A DNA stretch of 64,000 nucleotides from Azospirillum sp. 412522 (GTDB lineage Bacteria > Pseudomonadota > Alphaproteobacteria > Azospirillales > Azospirillaceae), in contig NZ_RWIJ01000014.1 of the NCBI RefSeq assembly GCF_019805165.1, forward strand, positions 1-64,000, read 5' to 3'. Both the position numbers and the translations under genes were made by a program. Positions 17,478-26,030 of the stretch are shown piece by piece. Each line of letters begins with the position of its first letter. Within the stretch, counting starts at the first letter, position 1. Below the pieces are notes generated by a model that was not told where the DNA came from, made no database searches, and saw only the letters and a program-made list of their open reading frames with translations.

Positions 17478-20400
17478 TCAGTCGTCGAAGCGGACCAGTT
17501 CGACGGCGCGCATCAGCTGTTCCGCCGTGATCCGGAGGGCGTCGCCGCTTCCCGCCGGTTCGGCGGGCGGGGTCGCGCCACGGGCCGCCGCCATGTCGGC
17601 CAGCGCCGCGACGGTGCGGTGCTGGAACAGGTCGTGCGGATTGACCGTCAGGCCGGCGCGCCGGCAGCGCGCGGCGATCTGGATGCTGCGGATGGAGTCG
17701 CCGCCGAGGGCGAAATAGTCCTCCTCGATGCCGAGCCGTTCCAGCCCCAGCACCTCCGCCCAGATCGCGGCGACGGTCTCCTCGACGGGGCCGCGCGGCG
17801 CGACGAACGGCTTGGCCGCCGCCTGCCAGTCGGGGGCGGGCAGCCGCTTGTCGTCGAGCTTGCCGTTCGCGGTCAGCGGCATGGCGTCGATCGCGCGGAA
17901 ATGGTCCGGCACCATGGACTGCGGCAGGAGGCCGGCGAGGAAGCGGCGCAACTCCTCGGTCTCCGGTGCGGGACCGGACAGGACGAGGTAGGCGACCAGC
18001 CGCCGCTCGCCCGACGGGTGGGGGCGGGCCTGGACGCTGGCCTGGGCGACGGAGGGATGGCGGCACAGCGCCACTTCGATTTCGCCCGGTTCGATCCGCT
18101 GCCCGCGCAGCTTGATCATGTGGTCGACGCGTCCCAGGAAGTCGATCAGGCCGTCGGCCCGCCGTCTGGCCATGTCGCGCGTCTTGTAGAGACGGGCGCC
18201 GGGGGCCGCACTGAACGGATCGGGGATGAAGCCGGCTGCCGTGCGCGCCGGGTCGCCGCGATAGCCGCGGCCGACGCCGATGCCGCCGATGTACAGTTCG
18301 CCGACGACCCCCGGCGGAACCGGCGACAGGGTGCGGTCGAGGACGTGGCAGGTCATGTTGCGGACCGGCGTTCCGATGGTGACGACGGGCAGAACCGCGT
18401 CCGCCGGCAGCAGCCGGTCCATCCGGTAATGGCACTGGTCGTCCGAGCACTCCGTCGATCCGTAGGTGTTCAGGATCGGGATGGCGGGGTAGAGGTCGAG
18501 CCAGCGGCGGCAGAGGTCGGCCGGCAGCGCCTCCCCGGTCGGCACCATCCAGCGGAGCCGGCCGAGGTCGGGCGGGCCGCAGTCGTGCAGGTCCGCCTCC
18601 TCGATCACCGCGCGCATCATCGCCGGAACGATCTGGAGCGCGCTGACGCCGGACCGCGCCACCTCGGCGATCAGGGCGGCGGGGTTCTCCGCCAGATCGT
18701 CCGGAATGACGGCGACGCGTCCGCCGACCGCCAGCGGGGCGAGGCACTGCCACACCACCACGTCGAAGGATTGCGGCGCGTTCTGGGCGAGGCAGTCCTC
18801 CGCCCCGAACCCCAGATCCTCCAGCTTGGCCAGCACATGGTTGACCATGCCGCGATGCTCGACCATCACGCCCTTGGGCTGGCCGGTCGATCCCGAGGTG
18901 TACATGACGTAGGCCAGGTCCGCCCCGCCCGACGGCGCCGGCAGGACCGCGGCGGCCGCGGATGCCGCAAGCTCATCGAAACCGGCGGCGACCGGGCGGC
19001 GGCCGGCCGGAATGTCCGCGAGTGCCCGCTCCATGGCGCCCTTCAGCGCACCGGTGGTCAGCACCAGCGGCGCTCCGCTCGCCTCCAGCATGCGGACGGT
19101 GCGGGGAAAGGGCGTGCGCGGATCGACCGGCAGGAAGGCGCCGCCGGCCCTGGTCACCGCCAGCAGCGCCGTCACGAAGTCGATGCCGCGCGGCATCATC
19201 ACCGCCGCCAGGGTTTCCTTCTCCATTCCGCGGGCGACCAGACCGCGGGCGACCGCATCCACCCGACGGCCGAGCTCGGCATAGGTGACGGAGTCCGCGC
19301 CGCAGGCGACGGCGACGGCATCGCCGCGGCGGGCGATCTGGGATTCGAACAGGGCGAGGATGGACGGCTCGGGCGGCGGCGGAACCGTCCGGCCAAGGCC
19401 GCCGGCGATGGTGTGCGCCGCCTCTTCCGGCGACAGCAGAGACAGCTCGTCCACCGGCGTCGTCGGATCGGCGACGATCTGGCGCAGCAGGGTCTCGAAG
19501 CAGTCGGCCATCCGTTCGACCGTCGTCGGCTCGAACAGGTCGGCCGCGTATTTCCAGGCGCCGGCGAGCCGGCCGGCCTCGTCCTTCTTCATCTCCAGGT
19601 TCAGGTCGAACTGCCCGTCCTGCTGGGCGAAAAGCGGCCAGGGAACGAGCTGGAGATCGGCGAAGGGGACCGCCGGTTCATCCGGGAAGGCCAGCAGGAC
19701 GCGCTGAAGCTCCTCGTAGCGCTGGAACTTCTGGAGCACGAAGGTGGTCTGGAACAGCGGCGAGCGGCTGAGGTCGCGGGCGGGCTGCAACCGCTCCACC
19801 AGCAGCGAGAAGGGCAGGTCGCCGTTGTTCAGGGCGCCGAGAACGCCGTCGCGCACCTGGGCCAGCACATCGGCGAAGGCCGGGTTGCCGGACAGGTCGG
19901 CGCGCAGCGGCACCATGTTGACGAAATCGCCGAACAGGTCGGGCAGCCCCGGCTGGCCGCGCCCGGCGGTCGGGCTGCCGACCACCAGATCGTCCTGCCC
20001 GCTGAAACGGTGCAGCAGCACCATGTAGGCGGCCATCAGCACCATGTAGAGCGACGCGCCGGACGACCGCGCCAGCCCTTCCAGCGCGCAGGTCAACGGG
20101 GCGTCGAGGCGCCGCGCCACGGTGGCGCCGCGGAAGCTCTGCATCGGCGGGCGCGGACGGTCGAGCGGCAGATCGAGCAGCGGCAGCTCGCCCGCCATCC
20201 GCTCCTGCCAGTAGCGGGCCTGACGCTCTCCGGTCTCGCCGTCCGCCGTCCGCCTTTCCCAGCGGACATAGTCCTCGTGGCGCAGCGACAGGGCGGGCAG
20301 CGACCAGGGCCGGCCGTCCCGTTCCGCCGCGTAGACCGCGCGCAGCTCGTCCATCAGCACGACGAGCGACCACAAATCGCCGACGATGTGGTGGACGACC

Positions 20401-20951
20401 AGAAGCAGCGTGTGCTCCTCCGGTCCGTTGCGCCAAAGCGCCACCCGCGCCGCTGCCGACGCCTCCAGGTCGAACGGCCGCCGCGCCTCGGCCGTCACCG
20501 CCTCGCGCAGGCGGTCTTCGCTCCAGCCGGCGGCGTCGACGGGCACGAGCGCCAGCCTGTGATCCGCCGCCGCGCGCTGGCGGGTCTGGCCGTTCTCCTC
20601 GCGGAACTCGGTGCGCAGGCAGGGGTGGCGCTCATGGAGAGCCTGGAGCGCGCGACGCAGGGCGGCGATGTCGAGCGGCCCGCGAACCCCCACCGGCAGA
20701 GCCATGTTGTAGGCCGCCGCCCCCGGCGCCAGCCGCCAGAGGAACCACAGCGCCTCCTGCCCGTGCGACAGCGGATACCAGCCTCCCGTGCTGTCCGCAC
20801 TGCCGAGGCGGCCGCGCAGCAGATCCTTCAGGCGCTGTTTCATCGCCTCGCGTCCGCCGTCGAGCAGCTCGTCCTTCAGGCGGCTCTTGGCGTCCTTGAG
20901 GCCGTTCTTCCGGCCGGCCGGGCCTTCGGCAGGAGGCATGATCCGGTTCAT
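17478..20951 (-). CDS. NRPS module C-A-PCP with a diamino-acid-like code
   Basis: 1157 residues. A charged helical N-terminus (about 1-50, Lys/Arg/Asp-rich) may dock to the loader. Condensation domain about 55-490 with HHIVGDLWS; adenylation domain about 515-1035 with YTSGSTGQPKG and the unusual NTYGSTECSDD; carrier domain about 1040-1115 with LGGDSIRS. The code read by eye is D-V-W-Q-V-T-T-D-D-K. It shares the D-x-W-x-x-T-x-D-D-K frame of 2,4-diaminobutyrate codes from syringomycin and pyoverdine synthetases (D-I-W-E-L-T-A/T-D-D-K as I recall it). With sbnA/sbnB-type genes in the same cluster, L-2,3-diaminopropionate is the likely substrate. First elongation module: it follows the FAAL loader with only 3 nt between stop and start. 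Confidence 0.91.
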   Translation of the reverse strand: MNRIMPPAEGPAGRKNGLKDAKSRLKDELLDGGREAMKQRLKDLLRGRLGSADSTGGWYPLSHGQEALWFLWRLAPGAAAYNMALPVGVRGPLDIAALRRALQALHERHPCLRTEFREENGQTRQRAAADHRLALVPVDAAGWSEDRLREAVTAEARRPFDLEASAAARVALWRNGPEEHTLLLVVHHIVGDLWSLVVLMDELRAVYAAERDGRPWSLPALSLRHEDYVRWERRTADGETGERQARYWQERMAGELPLLDLPLDRPRPPMQSFRGATVARRLDAPLTCALEGLARSSGASLYMVLMAAYMVLLHRFSGQDDLVVGSPTAGRGQPGLPDLFGDFVNMVPLRADLSGNPAFADVLAQVRDGVLGALNNGDLPFSLLVERLQPARDLSRSPLFQTTFVLQKFQRYEELQRVLLAFPDEPAVPFADLQLVPWPLFAQQDGQFDLNLEMKKDEAGRLAGAWKYAADLFEPTTVERMADCFETLLRQIVADPTTPVDELSLLSPEEAAHTIAGGLGRTVPPPPEPSILALFESQIARRGDAVAVACGADSVTYAELGRRVDAVARGLVARGMEKETLAAVMMPRGIDFVTALLAVTRAGGAFLPVDPRTPFPRTVRMLEASGAPLVLTTGALKGAMERALADIPAGRRPVAAGFDELAASAAAAVLPAPSGGADLAYVMYTSGSTGQPKGVMVEHRGMVNHVLAKLEDLGFGAEDCLAQNAPQSFDVVVWQCLAPLAVGGRVAVIPDDLAENPAALIAEVARSGVSALQIVPAMMRAVIEEADLHDCGPPDLGRLRWMVPTGEALPADLCRRWLDLYPAIPILNTYGSTECSDDQCHYRMDRLLPADAVLPVVTIGTPVRNMTCHVLDRTLSPVPPGVVGELYIGGIGVGRGYRGDPARTAAGFIPDPFSAAPGARLYKTRDMARRRADGLIDFLGRVDHMIKLRGQRIEPGEIEVALCRHPSVAQASVQARPHPSGERRLVAYLVLSGPAPETEELRRFLAGLLPQSMVPDHFRAIDAMPLTANGKLDDKRLPAPDWQAAAKPFVAPRGPVEETVAAIWAEVLGLERLGIEEDYFALGGDSIRSIQIAARCRRAGLTVNPHDLFQHRTVAALADMAAARGATPPAEPAGSGDALRITAEQLMRAVELVRFDD

Positions 20952-20954
20952 CGC

Positions 20955-23900
20955 TCACCCGGCGTCGGAATATTGGGCGACCAGCGAGGACAGCTCGTCC
21001 TCGGACATCTCGTCGATGCGGGCGAGCAGCGACAGCTCGTTGCGCACCGTCTCGCCGATCCCGGCGAGATGCGCCGCCATGGCGCCCACGGTGGGATGGT
21101 CCCAGACCAGCGTCGGGCCCAGCTCCGCCCCCAGCCACTGCTCCAGCGCGCCGGTCAGCATCATGGCGGCCACCGAGTCCATGCCGAACTCGCTGAAGCG
21201 GTCCTCGTCGCCAATGCCGGCGGCATCGCGCCGGAACTCCTCGGCGAGCCACGCCCTGAGCCAGTCCGCAATCTCCCGCTGCCGGCCCGTTGCCGGAATG
21301 GCGGCCGTGACGACGGCGGCGGGCGGAGATGGGGATGCGGACGGCGGTTCGGCGGTCCGGGCCTCCTCCGGCACGACCGGCGGGCCGAAGGGGGGCGGTG
21401 CCGCGCGGCGCATCAGCGGGTCGAGCGCCAGTTCCTCGCCGGCCAGCGTCTGCTCGATGTCGCCGATGGTCTCCTCATAGCCGGCGACCAGTTCCTCCGC
21501 CTGACGGCCGTCGAGCAGCACGGCTTCGGCCGCGGTGGCTCCGAGCGCCTTGGCGAGACGCCGGTCGAAACGGACGCGCGCCCACTCCTCCGCCCTCCGC
21601 AGCAGGGGGGACGGAGCGGTCCGGGAGCGGAACCGCACCGCGGCCAGCAGCAGGCCGCAGGTCGCCACCTCCCCGATCTGGAGATAGGCCCATTGCTTGG
21701 CGGCGAGCGGATCGCGGGAGCCCGGCCCGGCGGCCCGGCTGCGTTCCCAGATGCGCGCGGCGGCGACCTGGATCTCGGCCGCCAGCACCGCTTCGCCCAT
21801 CTCCTCCGCCACGAAGCGGCGCAGCTCCTCCGGCATCTGGATCAGTCGGGAGCCGACATGCATGTTCAGCGGCTCGGTCGGCCCCTCGAAGATGCGCAGG
21901 ACACGGGCGTCGCGGAAGATCTGGGCGGCCAAGTTGGTTTCGATGTAGCCGCGCCCGGCCATCTGCTGCATCAGGTGGTCGGCCGCCCTCCAGGCATATT
22001 CCGGCCCGGCGGTCTTGCAGGCGCAGAACAGTTCGGGCGGGACCGTCTGGCCGCTGTCCAGCCGGCCGGCGACGAGGTCGACGAGCGCCTCGACGGCGGA
22101 CGCGGCGGCGGTCAGGTCGCTGATCCGCACCAGGGTCGCCGGATTGTCGATCAGCCGGCCGGTGGCGACGACGCGGCGCGTGCCATGCCGGAGCGACAGC
22201 TGCAGGCAGCGCTTGATCACCCCGAGGCCCATCGCCGCGATGGCGAAGCGGCCGAACTCCATGGCGTCCATGGCCGGAGTCATGCCGTCGCCGGGAGCGC
22301 CCAGCAGGTCGTCCGGCCCCACCCGCACGCCTTCCAGCCGCACCTCGCTCTGCACCATGGCCCGCAGACCCATGGTCAGGGCTTCCGGCCCGATCCGCAG
22401 CCCTGGCGAGCCCTGGCGCACCACGAAGCCGCTGACGCCCTCCTCGGTGCGCACGAACGTGTTGATCACTCCGGCCCAGCCGGCCGAGCCGCTCCACAGC
22501 TTGGTGCCCCACAGGTTCCAGCCGCCCAGCCCGTCGGCGCGGCCCACGGAGGACAGGTTGCGGACATGCGACCCGGCGTCGGCCTCGGTCATCGCGAACG
22601 AGGCGAGCTGGCGGCCCGAGGCGAGGATCGGCAGCAGCTCGTCCCTGGTCTTCTTCGTCGCGAAGCGCAGGATCGGCCGCAGGCCGAGCGCGTTGTTGAC
22701 CGCGCAGAAGGAGCCGACCGTCACGTCCATGGCGGCGAGCTGTTGCAGCGCCACCGCCAGTTCGCGGTTGTCGAGGCCGAGACCGCCATACTCCACCGGC
22801 GCCGGCATGCCGAGCACGCCGCGGTTCCCGAGGTCGAGCACGACGTAGGGCGGAATCGAGCGGCGCTCGTCCATCAGGCGCGAATTCAGCCGCTCGGCCC
22901 CGTAGCTGCGCAGCCAGGCCGCCAGGTCACGGGTCTTGCCGGTGTAGCCCTCCCGGCCCGGCACCCGCTCCTCCGAAGATGCAGCCGTCCGCGTCGTCAT
23001 GCTCTGCCTTTCCGTGTCGTCGTTTCGTGAAAGCGCCGTGGGCGCGGGGGCGCGGACGGCAGGGGGGATGGCGGGCGGGAAGCCGTCCTTGAGCTTCGGG
23101 GAGACCCAGCGCGCGACCTCGCGCAGGGCGCCGGCCAACAGGTCACGGCGGCAGGCGTGGCGCTGCTTCTTGCCGCTGTGGGTCTTGGGCAGGCCGCGCG
23201 GCCCCAGCAGCACGACCGCCGAGACCTCGAGGTCGTGGTTCTCCGATACGGCGCGCAGGATCGTCTTCACCAGCCGCTCGGAATCGATGTTGCGCAGGGC
23301 GGTCCGCCTGACCTCGTGCGCGACGACCAGCCGCGGCTCGCCCAGCAGCTCAACGGTGAAGGCGGCGCCGCCGCCGGGCTGGAGCACCGGATCGCAGGCT
23401 TCGACGGTGAGTTCCAGATCCTCGGCGCTGTGGTTGGCGCCGCGGATGATGACCAGATCGTCCATGCGTCCCAGCACGAAGACCTCGCCCTCATGCACGG
23501 CGCCCAGGTCGCCGGTGCGCAGGAAAGGGCGGTCGCCATATCCGTCGAGCCGGGCCTCGAACTTGCGGGCCGACAGGTCCGGCCGCCTCCAGTAGCCGCC
23601 GGCGATCGACGGGCCGGCGATCCATACCTCGCCGAAGCGGCCCGGCGCGCAGGGGCGTCCGCTGACCGGATCGACGATGACGACGAGGGAGGTGAGGTCC
23701 GCCACGCCGGAGGAGACCAGCCGCCGGCCCGGCCTGCCGTCGGCGACCGGCTCGAAGACGCCGTCGGCCATGCGGTCGGGCCGGATCGCGCGGATGACCG
23801 GCGCCTTGCCGGGACCGCAGGCGGTCGCCACCAGCGTGAACTCCGCCAGCCCGTAGGCCGGGCACATGGCCGCCGCCTGGAAGCCGTATGGGGCGAAGGC

Positions 23901-24839
23901 GGCGGTGAACGCCTCGACCGTGTCGGCGCGCACCGGTTCGGCGCCGTTCACGCAGACCATCAGGGTGGACAGGTCGAGAGCGGCACGGCCGGCTTCGGGG
24001 ATGTCCAGGCAGCTGTGATAGGCGAAGTTCGGGGCGGCGGTGTGGGTGATGCGGTGGCGGGTGATCGCCTCCAGCCAGCTGGCCGGACGCTGCGCGAAGG
24101 CCGCCGGGGCCATCAGGAAGGCCGGGCATCCCGTGAACACCGGCTGGAAACAGCCGAACACCAAGCCCAAATCATGGTAGTGCGGCAGCCAGGACAATGT
24201 CCGGCTGTCCGGCGTCACCTCGAACAGGCGTGCGAAATCCTGCGAGTTGGCCATGATGTGGCTGTGGCAGACCACCACCCCCTTGGGCGCGGCGGTCGAG
24301 CCGGAGGTGTATTGCAGATAGGCGACATGCTCCGGACGCGCCTCCGGCTCGACCCAGCCACCGGCTGCCGCCGCGTCGATCTCCTCGGGCACGAGCCAGC
24401 GGACATGGGGAAGCTGTTCGGCGACCACAGGGCGCAGTTCGGCCGTCGTTATGCCCATCGTCGCACCGGAGTCGGCGGCGACGCCTTTCAGGTGGCCAAG
24501 CGGACGCTTCGGGTTGGGATAGCGCACCGGAACTGCGATCATCCCGCCGTACAGGCAGCCGAAAAAGCTGGTGAGGAAGTCGAAGCCGGCCGGAAGGACG
24601 ACCAGTGCCGTCCTGTCCGGCGGCGCTCCTGCCCTCCACTCGTCGTTTTCGTGTCCGCTTTCCCGCCCATCTTGCCGTTGCAGCGTGGCCGCGACGGCGC
24701 GGGCGTGGAGATCCAGCGCGCCGCAGGTCAGAGGGATGCCGACGGGATCCGTTTGCGTCAGGAAGGTGAAGGCGACGCGGCCGGGCTCCGTCAGGGCGCG
24801 GGCGCGAAACAGCGATATGATCGACGTCCATCCGTTCAA
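20955..24839 (-). CDS. loading protein: fatty acyl-AMP ligase - acyl-CoA dehydrogenase - ACP
   Basis: 1294 residues from a TTG at 24839, preceded at 7 nt by GAGGG. The reading frame stays open upstream, but the start chosen leaves a standard FAAL N-terminus (NGWTSIISLFRARALTEPGRV). FAAL about 1-590 with YTSGSTAAPKGVV (about 176) and the FAAL pattern SWLPHYHDLGLVFG; acyl-CoA dehydrogenase about 620-1010 with FAMTEADAGSHV (about 750) and IFEGPTEPLNMHV; ACP about 1185-1265 with the Ser in FGMDSVAAMM. It should adenylate a free fatty acid, load it on its own ACP and oxidise it to the alpha,beta-unsaturated acyl chain before passing it to the next module. An internal ATG at 23000, preceded by AAAGG, sits exactly in the FAAL-ACAD linker and could allow separate ACAD-ACP translation. 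Confidence 0.9.
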   Translation of the reverse strand: MNGWTSIISLFRARALTEPGRVAFTFLTQTDPVGIPLTCGALDLHARAVAATLQRQDGRESGHENDEWRAGAPPDRTALVVLPAGFDFLTSFFGCLYGGMIAVPVRYPNPKRPLGHLKGVAADSGATMGITTAELRPVVAEQLPHVRWLVPEEIDAAAAGGWVEPEARPEHVAYLQYTSGSTAAPKGVVVCHSHIMANSQDFARLFEVTPDSRTLSWLPHYHDLGLVFGCFQPVFTGCPAFLMAPAAFAQRPASWLEAITRHRITHTAAPNFAYHSCLDIPEAGRAALDLSTLMVCVNGAEPVRADTVEAFTAAFAPYGFQAAAMCPAYGLAEFTLVATACGPGKAPVIRAIRPDRMADGVFEPVADGRPGRRLVSSGVADLTSLVVIVDPVSGRPCAPGRFGEVWIAGPSIAGGYWRRPDLSARKFEARLDGYGDRPFLRTGDLGAVHEGEVFVLGRMDDLVIIRGANHSAEDLELTVEACDPVLQPGGGAAFTVELLGEPRLVVAHEVRRTALRNIDSERLVKTILRAVSENHDLEVSAVVLLGPRGLPKTHSGKKQRHACRRDLLAGALREVARWVSPKLKDGFPPAIPPAVRAPAPTALSRNDDTERQSMTTRTAASSEERVPGREGYTGKTRDLAAWLRSYGAERLNSRLMDERRSIPPYVVLDLGNRGVLGMPAPVEYGGLGLDNRELAVALQQLAAMDVTVGSFCAVNNALGLRPILRFATKKTRDELLPILASGRQLASFAMTEADAGSHVRNLSSVGRADGLGGWNLWGTKLWSGSAGWAGVINTFVRTEEGVSGFVVRQGSPGLRIGPEALTMGLRAMVQSEVRLEGVRVGPDDLLGAPGDGMTPAMDAMEFGRFAIAAMGLGVIKRCLQLSLRHGTRRVVATGRLIDNPATLVRISDLTAAASAVEALVDLVAGRLDSGQTVPPELFCACKTAGPEYAWRAADHLMQQMAGRGYIETNLAAQIFRDARVLRIFEGPTEPLNMHVGSRLIQMPEELRRFVAEEMGEAVLAAEIQVAAARIWERSRAAGPGSRDPLAAKQWAYLQIGEVATCGLLLAAVRFRSRTAPSPLLRRAEEWARVRFDRRLAKALGATAAEAVLLDGRQAEELVAGYEETIGDIEQTLAGEELALDPLMRRAAPPPFGPPVVPEEARTAEPPSASPSPPAAVVTAAIPATGRQREIADWLRAWLAEEFRRDAAGIGDEDRFSEFGMDSVAAMMLTGALEQWLGAELGPTLVWDHPTVGAMAAHLAGIGETVRNELSLLARIDEMSEDELSSLVAQYSDAG

Positions 24840-24946
24840 AGGAAATACCCTCGGGATCAATGGCGATCCGCATCCGCCGCCGGATCGGGCCGGCCGTTTC
24901 GCCAGGTTCTGATGGAAACCGCCCGACGCGCGCGCCGGGTACCCGG

Positions 24947-25144
24947 TCAGCGGATGCTGAGCGGCCTCATGTCCTGCCAGACATCGGAGATGTGGCCGAG
25001 ACACTCGTCCCTGCCGCCTGCCTTGCCGGTGTCCCGCCAGCCGGCGGGGATCGGTCGGTCAGCCGGCCACAGGGCATATTGCCCTTCGTCGTTCATAACG
25101 ACCCTGACCCGGCCGTCTTGCCAATTCGACGCTTCCTGCCCCAT
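24947..25144 (-). CDS. MbtH-like NRPS chaperone protein
   Basis: 65 residues from ATG 25144, preceded by AAAGG at a 6-nt gap. The whole family signature is present: VVMNDEGQYALWP, then IPAGWRDTG, then ECLGHISDVWQDMRP. MbtH proteins bind adenylation domains and are needed for folding or activity of many of them. It is the first gene of the minus-strand arm, 107 bp before the loader gene. The frame is open further upstream, but that extension has neither an SD nor family similarity and lies in AT-rich spacer. Confidence 0.93.
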   Translation of the reverse strand: MGQEASNWQDGRVRVVMNDEGQYALWPADRPIPAGWRDTGKAGGRDECLGHISDVWQDMRPLSIR

Positions 25145-25178
25145 GACATACCTTTGATATTCTTGAATAGCCGGCCAA

Positions 25179-25190
25179 ATACAATTGTAT
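25179..25190. promoter_or_regulatory. 12-bp perfect palindrome upstream of mbtH
   Basis: ATACAATTGTAT, centred about 40 bp before the mbtH ATG on the minus strand, within the expected promoter or leader. A second short inverted repeat (TATTC-TT-GAATA) lies 10 bp closer to the gene. Candidate operator; the binding protein is unknown. Confidence 0.4.
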
Positions 25191-25534
25191 GGATGCCGGA
25201 CATATAAGAATATTGTTTGCCAAAGCCGCGCAAAAATCAATTGAAGAGAGAAATTTTTTTGATATTGCGCGGAAATTTTATCTGTGGAATCATAATTTTG
25301 ACTCTGAATTGAACATAATTATCGATTTGCATACGTTGATGTTCAATGTCATGTGATGAATGAAAAACGATACATAGATATGATAATCTTTGCAGATATT
25401 AATTTTGCTGTGGAAGTCTCTATTTATATTTAGTTACGTGTGCAAATCGGTCGATTAAATGGAATACAGAAGTATTGAATAAGTATTTCTTTTTGGTTTT
25501 GAATATTTTTTCTTGCAAAAATTGATTTACATGT

Positions 25535-25562
25535 CACCAACTACCAATGGGCATTGTTGGTG
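25535..25562. promoter_or_regulatory. imperfect inverted repeat upstream of the lysine-repeat gene
   Basis: CACCAAC at 25535-25541 pairs with GTTGGTG at 25556-25562. Inner AATG/CATT can also pair if TACC is bulged. It marks the boundary between the AT-rich spacer and normal GC content and lies about 60 bp before the ATG at 25621. It could be an activator or repressor site, or a hairpin in the leader. Confidence 0.4.
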
Positions 25563-25620
25563 GCGCTGATTGCAGACATCGGTGCGCTTAATGCCTGGAA
25601 CACTAACCGGAGGTTGTTTT

Positions 25621-25896
25621 ATGGGCCAGGTTGAAGAGAAGAAGCTCGAACTCAAGACCGAGCAGAAGGACGCGGCCAAGGTCGAGCAGAAGGACGCGCA
25701 GAAGGCTGCTCAAAAGGACGCGCAGAAGGCCGCGATCAAGGCCGAGCAGAAGGCCTCCCTGAAGGCGCAGTACAAGGCGGATCTGAAGGCCGAGCACAAG
25801 GCCGGGACCAAGACCCTGCAGAAGGCCCCCCTGAAGGCGCAGCACAAGGCGCCCGAAAAGGCGAAGGCCCAGGCCGCCGCTCTGGCCGGCCGCTGA
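25621..25896 (+). CDS. lysine/alanine tetrapeptide-repeat protein of unknown function
   Basis: 91 residues from ATG 25621, preceded by GGAGG at a 7-nt gap. From K8 to K80 a lysine occurs at exactly every fourth position, 19 in a row, mostly as KA-x-x or KD-x-x units (KDAQ, KAEQ, KASL, KAQY, KADL, KAEH). Acidic and Gln residues balance the charge in the N-terminal half. There is no Cys, Trp or Met after the start and no signal peptide, membrane segment or known domain. The composition should favour one long helix with a slowly rotating lysine stripe. It is the first gene of the plus-strand arm, and a strong hairpin separates it from sbnA. I do not recognise it. Possibilities are a nucleic-acid-binding or stress protein of the H1-like kind, or a scaffold or precursor peptide for the pathway. 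Confidence 0.75.
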   Translation: MGQVEEKKLELKTEQKDAAKVEQKDAQKAAQKDAQKAAIKAEQKASLKAQYKADLKAEHKAGTKTLQKAPLKAQHKAPEKAKAQAAALAGR

Positions 25897-25924
25897 TCCG
25901 GTAACGCCCCCGCCGCCGGCCTTG

Positions 25925-25950
25925 CCGGGCGGGCGGGGGCGCCCGCCCGG
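25925..25950 (+). terminator. strong hairpin after the lysine-repeat gene
   Basis: A perfect 10-bp GC-only stem (CCGGGCGGGC paired with GCCCGCCCGG) with a 6-nt loop, 28 bp after the stop codon. No long T-run follows, so it may only attenuate, allowing high expression of the small protein and lower expression of the genes behind it. Confidence 0.5.
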
Positions 25951-25970
25951 TTCCTGCCCGCCGTTCCCGG

Positions 25971-26000
25971 CCCATCCATCGGCCGCCCCATCCATCGGCC
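25971..26000. repeat. 16-bp direct repeat before sbnA
   Basis: The 14 bases CCCATCCATCGGCC occur at 25971-25984 and again at 25987-26000, a 16-bp period. The repeat is noncoding and lies 30 bp upstream of the next ATG. Confidence 0.7.
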
Positions 26001-26030
26001 ATTGACGACCACGGAAGGATCGCAGGCGAC

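Larger units (their letters stand above)
25145..25620. promoter_or_regulatory. AT-rich divergent control region of the biosynthetic cluster
   Basis: 476 bp without a gene. From about 25190 to 25530 the sequence is strikingly AT-rich (by eye near 30% GC, against roughly 70% in the flanking genes), with A/T runs such as AAATTTTTTT. It must carry promoters for both arms, but no hexamer pair is convincing on either strand. Inverted repeats lie near both genes: TATTC-TT-GAATA (25158-25169), the perfect palindrome at 25179-25190, and the larger one at 25535-25562. The base composition suggests H-NS/MucR-like silencing or a foreign origin; that is inference. Confidence 0.7.

Noticed and set aside
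13044-23030. A very long plus-strand open frame opposite the NRPS/PKS genes
   Set aside because: It is antisense to proven NRPS and PKS domains, crosses several gene boundaries and has no recognisable domain; high GC leaves such frames open by chance.
25145-25240. N-terminal extension of the MbtH-like protein
   Set aside because: The extension lies in AT-rich spacer, has no SD and no counterpart in the family.
25556-25575. Possible sigma54 promoter before the lysine-repeat gene (TGGCGCTGATTGCA)
   Set aside because: The GG-GC spacing is two bases too short, and the other GG in phase is one base too long; sigma54 spacing is strict.
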